Assembly: GCA_016302405.1 (NCBI GenBank)
Contig: JAEDNR010000057.1
Coordinates: 1 to 12,551 of the forward strand
Source of the DNA: Oscillospiraceae bacterium
GTDB taxonomy: Bacteria; Bacillota; Clostridia; Oscillospirales; Oscillospiraceae
Direction: 5' to 3'
Length of the DNA: 12,551 nt
The notes below the pieces were generated by a model. It ran no database searches, was not told the DNA's origin, and worked only from the letters and a program-made list of their open reading frames with translations. The translations under genes were made by a program, and so were the position numbers. Of this stretch, positions 1 to 6,838 are shown piece by piece (positions within the stretch are counted from its first letter, which is position 1; each line of letters opens with the position of its first letter).

Positions 1-187
1 ATGGAGATTCCCACTGAAGCCGGCGCGCTGGTTCTTAAATGACAATGTTGTTCGACACCCTGGCTTCCCTCTGCAAATTCCAAATTTGCGTACCACAGAA
101 CGATACCGAGCGGGTCAGGGTGGGAGCGATTACAGACCACGCTCGTCACGACTTGGCCGCCCGCCCTGCGGGCAAATTCCAATTTGT
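1..187 (+). repeat. Mosaic repeat locus A (partial Y module plus Z module)
   Basis: Positions 1-89 match the right part of the ~255-bp Y module seen complete at 6523-6780 and 10810-11064 (it starts with ATGGAGATTCCCAC and later has TGACA.TGTTGTTCG), but the hairpin is degenerate and the left part lies outside the window. Positions 73-89 hold a junction motif (GCAAATTCCAAATTTGC). Positions 90-172 form a second module, Z, that is nearly base-for-base the same as 5441-5524 and contains a GCCCGC-CCT-GCGGGC hairpin. A second junction motif closes it at 173-187 (CAAATTCCAATTTGT). The order Y-junction-Z-junction is the same as at 5201-5539, in the same orientation. No protein-coding role is supported. 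Confidence 0.8.
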
Positions 188-285
188 CGCACTGCTGAGG
201 AAAGCCATTAGCAAATAATGAATGGTGAATATTTATGTTGTCGCTGTGCGGCGACTGTGAATTGTCAATGCCAATTGAATAAAAT
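188..285. other. Non-coding spacer with a small hairpin, possibly a worn repeat
   Basis: No gene is seen here. An AT-rich stretch with AATGAATGGTGAAT is followed by a 5-bp hairpin (GTCGC at 240-244, GCGAC at 251-255) and then AATTGTCAATGCCAATTGA. A related CAATTGACAATTAT run occurs at 7873-7886. This looks like a decayed repeat of a different family from the Y/Z modules, but the evidence is thin. Confidence 0.3.
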
Positions 286-313
286 ACCGCCTGCCTCAAT
301 TGAGGCAGGCGGT
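286..313 (-). terminator. Intrinsic terminator of the envelope operon
   Basis: This is a perfect inverted repeat with 14-nt arms (ACCGCCTGCCTCAA and its complement) and no spacer, so the folded form has a small loop from the central AATT. On the minus strand it starts 14 nt after the stop codon of the PAP2 gene (328) and is followed by ATTTTATTC. It would end the four-gene transcript running from 4790 to 328. Confidence 0.85.
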
Positions 314-327
314 GACTTTATGGGGTG

Positions 328-933
328 TTACAGACTTTCGAGGCGCTCGTATTTGCCCCGGGGAAGATGGCGGTAAATGAGGCTTACAATGGCGTTTCCG
401 AGGAACGCGAACAGGATACCGGCGAAGAAGGAGAAGATCACGTCGGTGGGGTAGTGGACGTAAAGGTACAGCCGGGAAAAGGCAATCAGGCAGGCCAGAA
501 TGGTGGCGGGGATGCCCATACGCTTGTCGTGGATCAGCAGGACCACACAGGCCTCAAAGGAAGCAATGGTATGTCCGGAGGGGAAGGAGTAGTCGTGCTG
601 AGCGGAAATGAGCAAATTGATGTGGTTTCCCAGGGTTTCCTGCAGGTCATAGGGGCGGATCCGGGCCACCAGGGGTTTCAGTGTGACATTGCACACCAGA
701 ACACCCAGGATGAGGGCCGCTCCCATGGAGAAGCCCACCTTCCGGTATTTGGGGAAGAACAGGAGCACCACCGCAACGGCAATCCAGAAAATGCCGCCGT
801 CGCCGAACAGGGTAATAATGGGCATGGTTTTATCCAGAAATCCGCATTGCAGATGGGCCTGGATCCATTCCAGAATGGGAAGATCAAAGGAAACTGCCAG
901 GGAGGCAAGGAGCTGTCTTACAGCTTCCAGCAT
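328..933 (-). CDS. PAP2-family membrane phosphatase
   Basis: A 201-aa integral membrane protein with all three PAP2 acid phosphatase motifs: K86-x6-R93-P94, P118-S-G-H121, and S153-R154-x5-H160-x3-D164. In this family the two histidines and the arginines carry out phosphoester hydrolysis of lipid phosphates or pyrophosphates on the outer membrane face; undecaprenyl pyrophosphate is a common substrate in Gram-positives. About five hydrophobic segments are visible (around 37-59, 66-84, 124-135, 141-157, 163-187). The ATG has GGAGGAG (941-947) 7 nt upstream. Its start overlaps the stop of the preceding gene (TGATG), so translation is probably coupled. It is the last gene of the four-gene operon, and the context suggests a role in recycling a polyprenyl carrier or trimming a surface glycolipid. 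The family is certain; the exact substrate is not. Confidence 0.93.
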   Translation of the reverse strand: MLEAVRQLLASLAVSFDLPILEWIQAHLQCGFLDKTMPIITLFGDGGIFWIAVAVVLLFFPKYRKVGFSMGAALILGVLVCNVTLKPLVARIRPYDLQETLGNHINLLISAQHDYSFPSGHTIASFEACVVLLIHDKRMGIPATILACLIAFSRLYLYVHYPTDVIFSFFAGILFAFLGNAIVSLIYRHLPRGKYERLESL

Positions 934-2498
934 CAGGACTCTCCTCCTTCCGAAGCGGCGGCTGCCGCATCTTCAATATAGGTGTACAGGGTCATGGGCT
1001 CCAGGATGGTGCCGGAGGCCAGGGTCACAAGACCGGTTTCGTCAGGGGTGAATACCACAGTCAGCTGCTGGCGGCCGTTGGCGTCCCGGTCCTTCCGGAC
1101 CCAGGACAGGCGCTTGCCCTCGGGCACGGAGACCACGGGGGTAAGCAGTTCCTCGGTTTCGGTGTCATAGAAGGCGGAGCTCAGCTGGGTGTCGCCGTCC
1201 ATGAAGGTCAGCCGCACCTGGCCCACCGGGATCTGGATGGAACCGGCGATCATGTCGTAGATCATCCATTTGTCGTTCTTCTGGGTGAAGAACAGGGTGT
1301 AGTCAATGGGGAACTCCTTGACGGTACCGTCGGGACGGGTGGCAGTCATGGTCATGGCGACCCGGACGGAGAACAGATTATCGGAATACCGCACGTACTC
1401 GGAGACTTCCTCGTTCATAAACTTCTGGCTGGAGCCGGATTTGGTCCAGCTGCGGTCCGCTGCCATGATATTCTTGTAGGCATCCCCCGCCGGGTCAAAG
1501 TAGGTGGCAACGGTGGCCCGGTTGCCGATGTTCAGCAGGAATTTGCCGTAGGCCTCCATTGCTTCAATGGACCGCTGACGCAGCTCGTCGGAGATGGTAT
1601 TGGCCTCGGTCTGCTCGATAAACATGCCGGATTCCTCGTCGTAGCGGACCTCCATGGGATTTCCTGCCTGGTCATTCACGGTGACCGTGGGGCGGGCTAT
1701 GAGGCCGTCGATCTGCTGGATGCAGGTCTTGACGCCGGTGGTGCCGATGGGCAGGTACTGGTCGGCCTTGGTAGTGGCGATCTGAATGGTAAAGCTGTCA
1801 TCCAGGGGCGCGCCGTTGACATAGGCGGTGTGACCATCCATTTTCTGGATTCTGTAGCCCTCGGCCCGGTCAAAGAACAGCTCCACGCTGCCCAGATTCC
1901 AGTCGGGAATATCGGTCACATGCTCCGTCGCGCCGGACAGGGTGAAGGAGGCGATCTTCTCGTCACCCAGCTTGACAATATACTTTTTGTCACCGGAGGT
2001 GCCGGCAGAGGTCTCGGAGTAGGTCAGCGTCTGGCCGGCGGTTTTCTCCTGCATGTAGGCGACATAGGCGTCCACACCCTCATAGGGGGTATCCTGGATT
2101 CCGGCGGATTTGTAAAGGGCGGCCCAGTCGGGGTTTCCGAAGAGCTGGTCGAAAACCTCCTGGCTCTTGACAGTGGGCTGCGCGGCCTCAAAGTCCACGA
2201 GCCACCCCTGGAGCCACTTGGTAGCCAGCCAGGTGCCGGCGCAGAAGACAAAAATAAGCAGGAAATACAGGGTGTAGAAGATGATGCCGCCTACCCGGGG
2301 CCCGCGGCGCTGGGGAATCTCCCGCTGCTGGGCTGTCCGCTGAGTCTGGGCGGTTCGCTGGGTCTGGGCAGAACGCTGGGGGGCAGTCTGCCGGGATACC
2401 GGCTGCTGGGCGGCGGTCCGGGTGTTCTTTACAGGGGAAGGCTCCCGGTAGACGGGTGTGCCCTCCCGCTTATCCGATTGAAATTTTCCACGGTACAT
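933..2498 (-). CDS. Unrecognised single-pass membrane protein with large outer domain
   Basis: A 521-aa protein I cannot assign to a named family. Residues 1-66 are basic and rich in Gln, Arg, Thr and Pro, with a short repeat (QRSAQTQRTAQTQRTAQQRE, 41-60), and should be cytoplasmic. Residues 69-91 are one membrane helix, followed by about 430 predicted extracytoplasmic residues. Residues ~302-418 (a helix, then Y340, W351 and alternating strands ending KNDKWMIYDM) have the look of an NTF2-like fold. Residues ~427-505 (RLTFMDGDTQLSS onward) are beta-rich and faintly resemble Listeria-Bacteroides repeat domains. Both resemblances are guesses from pattern. The chosen start is the ATG at 2498, with GAGGTG (2505-2510) 6 nt upstream; a GTG at 2507 lies inside that ribosome binding site and is less likely. 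It follows the glycosidase gene by 12 nt and overlaps the PAP2 start, so it belongs to the envelope operon. Confidence 0.85.
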   Translation of the reverse strand: MYRGKFQSDKREGTPVYREPSPVKNTRTAAQQPVSRQTAPQRSAQTQRTAQTQRTAQQREIPQRRGPRVGGIIFYTLYFLLIFVFCAGTWLATKWLQGWLVDFEAAQPTVKSQEVFDQLFGNPDWAALYKSAGIQDTPYEGVDAYVAYMQEKTAGQTLTYSETSAGTSGDKKYIVKLGDEKIASFTLSGATEHVTDIPDWNLGSVELFFDRAEGYRIQKMDGHTAYVNGAPLDDSFTIQIATTKADQYLPIGTTGVKTCIQQIDGLIARPTVTVNDQAGNPMEVRYDEESGMFIEQTEANTISDELRQRSIEAMEAYGKFLLNIGNRATVATYFDPAGDAYKNIMAADRSWTKSGSSQKFMNEEVSEYVRYSDNLFSVRVAMTMTATRPDGTVKEFPIDYTLFFTQKNDKWMIYDMIAGSIQIPVGQVRLTFMDGDTQLSSAFYDTETEELLTPVVSVPEGKRLSWVRKDRDANGRQQLTVVFTPDETGLVTLASGTILEPMTLYTYIEDAAAAASEGGES

Positions 2499-2510
2499 CG
2501 TCTTCACCTC

Positions 2511-3674
2511 TTATTCGGGCCGGACCATCCAGAAGTCCGGCATCTTTCTGGGCTCTGCCTGGAGCAGAGAGTAGCTGTTGATCATCTGAACCTCGCCGGG
2601 CTGCCCGTATCTGCCGTAGGTATCTCGGTACATCATGACGGAGGAGGAGCCGCCGTCCATGTTGCAGGCGTTCACGGCACCGTATTCCACCATAATATCG
2701 ATGCAGTCGCGGTAGGTGCCGCCCACGGAGCCAGGCTGCCGTCCGTCGATGCACAGGAAGATCACTGCGCCGTCGGCTCGCTGACCGATGGCGGTACGGG
2801 GGTTAAAGCCGGAGTTGCTGTTGTAGGCCACATCGTTGACTTCGCCGTTCATGATGAGCACGGGGCCGAACTCACAGCCGTCCCGGATGCCCAGCTCGTT
2901 GGCCTGCTCCACGGTCATATTCTTGGCGACGATCAGAACGTCGTCCTGATTGAAGCCGGCGAAGCCGGACTCCTGCAGGTATTCCCGGTAGCTGTTGGAG
3001 CGGAACGCACCCTGGGCATAGACGATGCCGCTGGGCACGCTGCCGACTTCGGGGCCGGCGGTGCCGTTATCCAGGAACGCGCCGGCATTGATGGCGGCAA
3101 TGGCGCCCTCGGTCTCGATCTGCTGATTGATCCGGGTGCCGGGAATGCTGGTGGACCACTTCTCGGTGGACATGGCCATGTACACCCGGGACGGATCCCG
3201 CACGATCATGATATGGGCGTTGAAGGTCTTGCCGCCGTAGGATTCAATGCGGATGCCGTCGGGATAGTTGGCCCACTCGTCGCCGCCGGTGGACAGGGTG
3301 TCGCCCCGGTTGATGACCACCTGAGAGCTGTCCGACACGTCATCGGTAAGCTCCGTGCCCTGGTCGGCCCGGATCTGCTCCACCAGCTCGTCCCCCAGGA
3401 ACAGTCCCGGAATCCATTTGGTGGCGCTGGGCTCCAGCAGGGACATGGTGAGCACATCCCGGGCGGCAGGGGAGGGACCGTTGAAGATGGTGTACATAAT
3501 CGCCACCAGGGAGCCAATCACCAGGAAAATCAGGGTAAACAGCAGCAGGAAGAACCGGCGGACCAGTCTGCCGAGAAGACCGCCCTTCTTTTTCTTCTTC
3601 TGGGACTTCACCGTAACATTGTTCTGAGCCTCCCGGCTGCTGCGGGCGGGCTGATTCTGATTTTTTTCACGCAT
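2511..3674 (-). CDS. Membrane-anchored phosphodiester glycosidase (NAGPA domain)
   Basis: A 387-aa protein with a Lys-rich cytoplasmic start (K26-K30), one membrane helix at ~40-64, and an outer domain that matches the NAGPA / phosphodiester glycosidase family. Visible signature blocks are A194-INAGAF-200, N291-PRTAIGQ-298, the IDGR block at 309-312, and N338-MDGGSSSVM-347. Members remove a sugar from a sugar-phosphodiester; the animal relative uncovers mannose-6-phosphate, while bacterial members are linked to exopolysaccharide or wall glycan. The ATG at 3674 has GAGG (3684-3687) 9 nt upstream, overlapping the end of the glycosyltransferase gene (stop 3681-3683), so the two are translated from one message. 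Because the upstream gene makes polyprenyl-linked sugar, the likely substrate is a surface glycan with a phosphodiester sugar such as a teichoic-acid-type polymer. That substrate is inferred. Confidence 0.9.
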   Translation of the reverse strand: MREKNQNQPARSSREAQNNVTVKSQKKKKKGGLLGRLVRRFFLLLFTLIFLVIGSLVAIMYTIFNGPSPAARDVLTMSLLEPSATKWIPGLFLGDELVEQIRADQGTELTDDVSDSSQVVINRGDTLSTGGDEWANYPDGIRIESYGGKTFNAHIMIVRDPSRVYMAMSTEKWSTSIPGTRINQQIETEGAIAAINAGAFLDNGTAGPEVGSVPSGIVYAQGAFRSNSYREYLQESGFAGFNQDDVLIVAKNMTVEQANELGIRDGCEFGPVLIMNGEVNDVAYNSNSGFNPRTAIGQRADGAVIFLCIDGRQPGSVGGTYRDCIDIMVEYGAVNACNMDGGSSSVMMYRDTYGRYGQPGEVQMINSYSLLQAEPRKMPDFWMVRPE

Positions 3675-3680
3675 ACTTAG

Positions 3681-4790
3681 TTACCTCGCGGATTCAGATT
3701 TTTGCGGTGCAAAGACCCAGCGCTGCTGGATCGTGTAGCTTACGAAGTACAGGACCACCATCACGACCACATACCACAGTGTCCGGATGCCGCCTGCCCG
3801 GTCGCTGATGCGGAAGAGGGTGTACAGGCCCTGGGTCAGAAGAATCTGGGCACCCATCTGGGGGATTGCCAGGGCATAGTAGCGTACCATCGCCCGGCGG
3901 GTGTCAACCTGGGTACGGAACACCACGTTCTTGTTCAGGAAGAAGTTCACCAGGGAGGAAATGACCCTGGCGGTGACGCCCGCGGCGGCGGTGAGGGCAA
4001 AGCCCCCGACAGCCCCCGACAGCAGCAGGGAAAGCAGCCAGTAGCTCACCGTGTCCACCCCGGCGCAGACCAGGGAGCTGAGGGTGTAGCGGAAGAAGTG
4101 GGCGAGGATCAGCTTGTAGATCCGCCAGGAGTCCCGGAGCCAATGGAAATGGGAACTCTTGTTTTCCTCTATGTAGACGGTGCGGATCTTCACCTCGTCA
4201 AAGGGGATTCCGTCGGTCTTCATAGCCAAGAGCATATTGGTCTCGTACTCAAACCGGTCTCCGTACACCTGGGTGAACGCTTCCACTGCGCTGCGGGGGA
4301 TGGCCCGCAGACCCGTCTGGGTATCGGAAAGGGTTATGCCGCAGAACAGCTTGAACACCAGGGAGGTGGTGCGGTTGCCGAACCGGCTTCTGGGGGGCAC
4401 ATCCGGCAGGGAAAAATCCCGGCAGCCCAGGGTCACGCGGCCGGTCTCCAGCATGTGAATAGCGCAGGCCCGGGTATCTTCCGGGTGGTGCTGGTTGTCC
4501 CCGTCCACGGTGACAACCCCCAGCCCCTGAGGACGGTTGGCAAGGAACCAGGAAAAAGCGGTTTTCAGGGCGGCGCCTTTGCCCCGGTTTACCTCGTGGG
4601 TCAGCAGGGTAATCTCCGGATGAGCCGCTGCCGCATCGGTAAAGTAGTGCAGCTTCTCTTCCCGGCTGCCGTCATTGACAAGGATAATATCCTGAAAGCC
4701 ATATTCCAGGAGCCCGTCAATCACAGCGGTGAGCTTTTCGTCCGGGTCCAGGGAGGGCAGTACAACAGAAACTTTGGATAAATCGTCCAT
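3681..4790 (-). CDS. GT2 glycosyltransferase fused to GtrA flippase domain
   Basis: A 369-aa two-domain protein. Residues ~5-225 are a GT-A fold family 2 glycosyltransferase of the polyprenyl-phosphate sugar synthase type: N39-DGS-42, K71-G-AALK-76, the metal-binding D96-G-D98, S155-DTQTGLRA-163 and F180-EYE-183. Residues ~231-360 are a four-helix GtrA domain (FRYTLSSLVCAGVDT at 232-246, SSLVNFFLNKNVVF at 278-291, last helix 337-355). GT2 enzymes of this type load a sugar onto undecaprenyl phosphate and GtrA moves it across the membrane; here both steps sit in one chain. The enzyme does not show long C-terminal catalytic TM pairs of the CsbB/GtrB type before GtrA. The ATG has AGAGGAAG just upstream (4794-4801). 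It is first in the operon, with a promoter at 4842-4869. The donor sugar cannot be read from sequence. Confidence 0.93.
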   Translation of the reverse strand: MDDLSKVSVVLPSLDPDEKLTAVIDGLLEYGFQDIILVNDGSREEKLHYFTDAAAAHPEITLLTHEVNRGKGAALKTAFSWFLANRPQGLGVVTVDGDNQHHPEDTRACAIHMLETGRVTLGCRDFSLPDVPPRSRFGNRTTSLVFKLFCGITLSDTQTGLRAIPRSAVEAFTQVYGDRFEYETNMLLAMKTDGIPFDEVKIRTVYIEENKSSHFHWLRDSWRIYKLILAHFFRYTLSSLVCAGVDTVSYWLLSLLLSGAVGGFALTAAAGVTARVISSLVNFFLNKNVVFRTQVDTRRAMVRYYALAIPQMGAQILLTQGLYTLFRISDRAGGIRTLWYVVVMVVLYFVSYTIQQRWVFAPQKSESAR

Positions 4791-4841
4791 TTTTCTTCCT
4801 CTTTTGTGGTTGTTTTATAAATATGATAGCTTGGTCACAAT

Positions 4842-4869
4842 AGTATATCACATATCTTTCACTTTGCAA
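4842..4869 (-). promoter_or_regulatory. Sigma-A-type promoter of the envelope operon
   Basis: On the minus strand there is TTGCAA (4864-4869), a 16-nt spacer, and TATACT (4842-4847) preceded by TGA, which makes an extended -10. Transcription would start near 4835, giving a leader of about 45 nt before the ATG at 4790. No operator is obvious. Confidence 0.55.
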
Positions 4870-4937
4870 AGACTTTTTGCAAATAATTAAAAGAAACCTA
4901 AGCTTTCTGCCGGAAGAATTCAGGTCCCTCAATAGTA

Positions 4938-4995
4938 TTCCGCGTTTTTCTGGAAAAAAACCGCTTTTATATACCATAAATGGAAAAGCGCGGAA
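4938..4995. other. Long AT-rich stem-loop upstream of the envelope operon
   Basis: TTCCGCGTTTTTC (4938-4950) pairs with GAAAAGCGCGGAA (4983-4995) over 13 bp with one G-T wobble, leaving a 32-nt loop that itself contains CCGCTTTT and CCAT/ATGG and could refold. It lies upstream of the minus-strand promoter, so it is not in the operon leader, and neither side has a terminator-like T run. It could be an upstream control site or part of a small RNA; no role is shown. Confidence 0.35.
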
Positions 4996-5046
4996 GAACA
5001 GGAAAAAAACGGAATCAGGCGATCGGCGGTTAGTAAGCTGATCGCG

Positions 5047-5200
5047 AAATTGGAATTTGTCGGAGAACTCGGTATCGATTCTCTTCGTAGGGGACGGGTC
5101 TCCCGTCCCTTTGCATAGCAGCCTATTTACCGCTTCGCCCCACCCTTTTGGGAGATTTTTCCGCTTGCTGCGGGAGGCGAAACGCCTCCCCTACGCCCTT
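5047..5200 (+). repeat. Module X of composite repeat B, with nested inner element
   Basis: It begins with a GG-type junction motif (AAATTGGAATTTGT, 5047-5060) and ends where the next junction starts (5201). Inside, 5086-5195 is a 110-bp unit bounded by CGTAGGGG and its complement CCCCTACG, each end carrying a strong hairpin: GGGACGGG-TCT-CCCGTCCC (5091-5109) and GGGAGGCG-AAA-CGCCTCCC (5172-5190). This inner unit is a different repeat family from Y and looks inserted into the left arm of the composite, downstream of the CGGTATCG block shared with the left ends of the Y modules. Confidence 0.75.
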
Positions 5201-5440
5201 ACAAATTGGAATTTATCGAATTCCCGGTCATTGCGATAAAGTAGCGCACACTGGCGTGGCAATCCCCCGGATAGACGTACCACTTTTCGTGAATGAATCC
5301 CGGGAAACGGCAGATTAGAACAGACTGTATGACGATGGGCCGCCTGGAATTCGATGGAGATTCCCACACCAGTCTGCGGACTGGTTCGGAATGACAGTGT
5401 TGTTCGATGCCCAGTCTTTCCTCCACAAATTCCGATTTGT
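5201..5440 (+). repeat. Y module of composite repeat B (REPIN/MITE-like)
   Basis: It aligns with the complete elements at 6523-6780 and 10810-11064. The left end (ACAAATTGGAATTTAT, 5201-5216) lacks about 20 bp that follow the terminal repeat in the other copies. The first hairpin has lost its left arm, and only the right half (CACACTGGCGTGGCAAT) remains. The second hairpin is intact: ACCAGTC (5368-5374), loop TGCG, GACTGGT (5379-5385), flanked by ATTCC/GGAAT. The right end is the variant junction ACAAATTCCGATTTGT (5425-5440). The last ~35 bp resemble locus A rather than the two stand-alone elements, so A and B form one subfamily. Confidence 0.8.
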
Positions 5441-5539
5441 AGCGCCACAGAACGATACCGAGCGGGTCAGGGTGAAAACGATTACAGACCACGCCCGTCA
5501 CGACTTGGCCGCCCGCCCTGCGGGCAAATTCCAATTTGT
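5425..5539 (+). repeat. Z module of composite repeat B
   Basis: This is an ~84-bp body (5441-5524) between two CC-type junction motifs (5425-5440 and 5525-5539), nearly identical to 90-172. It includes CACAGAACGATACCGAGCGG and a GCCCGC-CCT-GCGGGC hairpin that abuts the right junction. Read in reverse, its CGGTATCG block matches the left ends of X and Y, so Z may be a mirrored end of an older, larger element. Confidence 0.78.
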
Positions 5540-5651
5540 CAGTGTTCTCACGAAAGTCGATAACCATAAACCGGGAATATAACAGCTGCGTCTTTTTCGG
5601 GCGCTATCTCTTAATTTTCTCTTATTTCTTTCGTGCCGCCCGGAGAAACGG

Positions 5652-5680
5652 TTGTTTTTGGCGGGAAACTGTGGTAAAAT
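5652..5680 (+). promoter_or_regulatory. Promoter of the YdcF-family gene
   Basis: TTGTTT (5652-5657), a 17-nt spacer and TAAAAT (5675-5680) preceded by TGG, an extended -10. The start of transcription would be near 5687, leaving a short leader that contains the ribosome binding site at 5696-5701. It lies outside the composite repeat, which ends at 5539. Confidence 0.6.
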
Positions 5681-5709
5681 GCAGGAAACAATTCCGGGAG
5701 GGAAAAAGA

Positions 5710-6492
5710 ATGAATATGCCTCGTTTGGGCAGGCTCTTGCTCAGACTTTTGCCCTGGCTGTGCTGCGGTGTTCTTGCCTGCGCCGCGTTTGTGTTCAAAT
5801 TTGTGCTGCCGGGTTATAGCTTTTCCGCGCTGGTATGCTGCGGCATCATTGCGGTGATTCTCTTCTACACGCTGGTGCCCCGGCTGGGTGCCCGCTTGCC
5901 CCGGTTCACAAGGTTTACGGTGGGTATTGTCACGGCGCTACTCATTCTGGGCACTGCGGCGGCGGCCATTACTGAAGCCGTGATCATCAAGGCAAGCTTT
6001 GGAAACCCGGGGGAGGAAGCGGATTACCTGGTAGTGCTGGGTGCCAAGGTCCGTGCCGATGGACCCTCTGTGTCATTGTGGGACCGGATCTACGGGGCCT
6101 ATGACTACCTTTCCACCCATCCGAACACTATCGCCGTGGTGTCCGGCGGCCAGGGCCCGGATGAGCACATGACCGAGGCCCAGAGCATGTTTGACGAGCT
6201 CACGGCCATGGGCATCGACCCGGACCGGGTCTGGATGGAGGACAAGGCCACTTCCACCAAGGAGAACATTCTGTTCTCGCTGGACCTGATCGAAGAAAAA
6301 ACCGGCGTCCGTCCGGATAAGCTGTGGGTTGTGTCCAGCGAGTACCACCTGTGCCGGGCGGGGATGATGACCCGGGACTGCGGCGTGGAATTTGCTGGTG
6401 TTCCCGCCAGGACCAGCCGGTTTTCCCAGAAGGTAAACCACTTCCTGCGGGAAATCGCCGGGGTGTGGCATTACCTGGTTCTGGGCTCCTGA
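5710..6492 (+). CDS. YdcF/DUF218-family membrane protein
   Basis: A 260-aa protein with three N-terminal hydrophobic helices (~11-33, 38-57, 70-93) followed by a DUF218/YdcF-type domain. Family signatures are Y106-LVVLGAKV-114, V144-SGGQG-149, T155-EAQSMFDEL-164, A180-TSTKENI-187 and S209-SEYHLCRA-217. Relatives include YdcF and the C-terminal part of ElyC/SanA-type envelope proteins, linked to wall or carrier-lipid metabolism; the biochemical reaction is not settled. The start chosen is the ATG at 5710, with GGGAGG (5696-5701) 8 nt upstream and a promoter just before it; a reading frame stays open upstream to 5536 but overlaps the promoter. It is a single-gene unit, and a repeat element begins 30 nt after its stop with no ordinary terminator between. 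Confidence 0.9.
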   Translation: MNMPRLGRLLLRLLPWLCCGVLACAAFVFKFVLPGYSFSALVCCGIIAVILFYTLVPRLGARLPRFTRFTVGIVTALLILGTAAAAITEAVIIKASFGNPGEEADYLVVLGAKVRADGPSVSLWDRIYGAYDYLSTHPNTIAVVSGGQGPDEHMTEAQSMFDELTAMGIDPDRVWMEDKATSTKENILFSLDLIEEKTGVRPDKLWVVSSEYHLCRAGMMTRDCGVEFAGVPARTSRFSQKVNHFLREIAGVWHYLVLGS

Positions 6493-6522
6493 TACATACC
6501 GGACTGGCAGCAGGGGATGGAA

Positions 6523-6780
6523 AAATTGGAATTTGTCGGGCCGACGGGCGCGGTATCGAACTCCCGGTCATTGCGAACCAGTGACCGACGTCACTGGTGT
6601 GGCAATCTCCCGGATAGAAGCACCATTTCTCATGGATGAATTTCGGGAAATGGCAGGTAAGAACGCCTGTATGACGATGGGCTGCCTGGAATTCGATGGA
6701 GATTCCCACACCAGCGTGCGCGCTGGTTCGGAATGACAGTGTTGTCCGGGGCGTGCGCTCACCTCTACAAATTCCAATTT
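6523..6780 (+). repeat. Complete Y element C (258 bp, REPIN/MITE-like)
   Basis: The ends are perfect 14-bp inverted repeats: AAATTGGAATTTGT (6523-6536) and ACAAATTCCAATTT (6767-6780). Hairpin 1 is ACCAGTGAC (6577-6585), loop CGAC, GTCACTGGT (6590-6598), with an outer ATTGC/GCAAT stem (6570-6574, 6602-6606). Hairpin 2 is ACCAGCG (6710-6716), loop TGCG, CGCTGGT (6721-6727), with an outer ATTCC/GGAAT stem. Hairpin 2 read in reverse complement closely matches hairpin 1 (GTCATTxCGAACCAGT ... ACTGGTGTGGxAATCTCC), so the element is a pair of inverted hairpin units. No target-site duplication is visible. It sits between the YdcF-family gene and the M42 gene, ending 58 nt before the latter's ATG. Confidence 0.88.
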
Positions 6781-6838
6781 ATCTCTTTCTGAACGAACCT
6801 CATAAACAGAATAATCTATTATAGTCGGAGGAATCACA

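Noticed and set aside
1830..3680. Long open frame (616 codons) on the plus strand opposite the 521-aa and NAGPA genes
   Set aside because: It lies wholly antisense to two well-supported genes, has low-complexity Gly/His/Val-rich composition, no ribosome binding site and no family motif. GC-rich third positions keep the opposite strand open.
5191..5567. Small proteins encoded in the repeat modules, similar in several copies (for example around HCHSEPVRRLVWESPSN on the minus strand)
   Set aside because: The similarity follows from the DNA repeat itself. Different copies keep different frames open, there are no ribosome binding sites, and hairpin pairing rather than codons explains the conserved bases.
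5536..5709. A longer N-terminus for the YdcF-family protein starting at 5536
   Set aside because: The extension overlaps the repeat junction and the promoter at 5652-5680, and the strong ribosome binding site at 5696-5701 fits the ATG at 5710.
6781..6838. A promoter for the M42 gene with TATTAT at 6817-6822
   Set aside because: It would start transcription inside the ribosome binding site, and no good -35 was found for it or for the nearby AATAAT.
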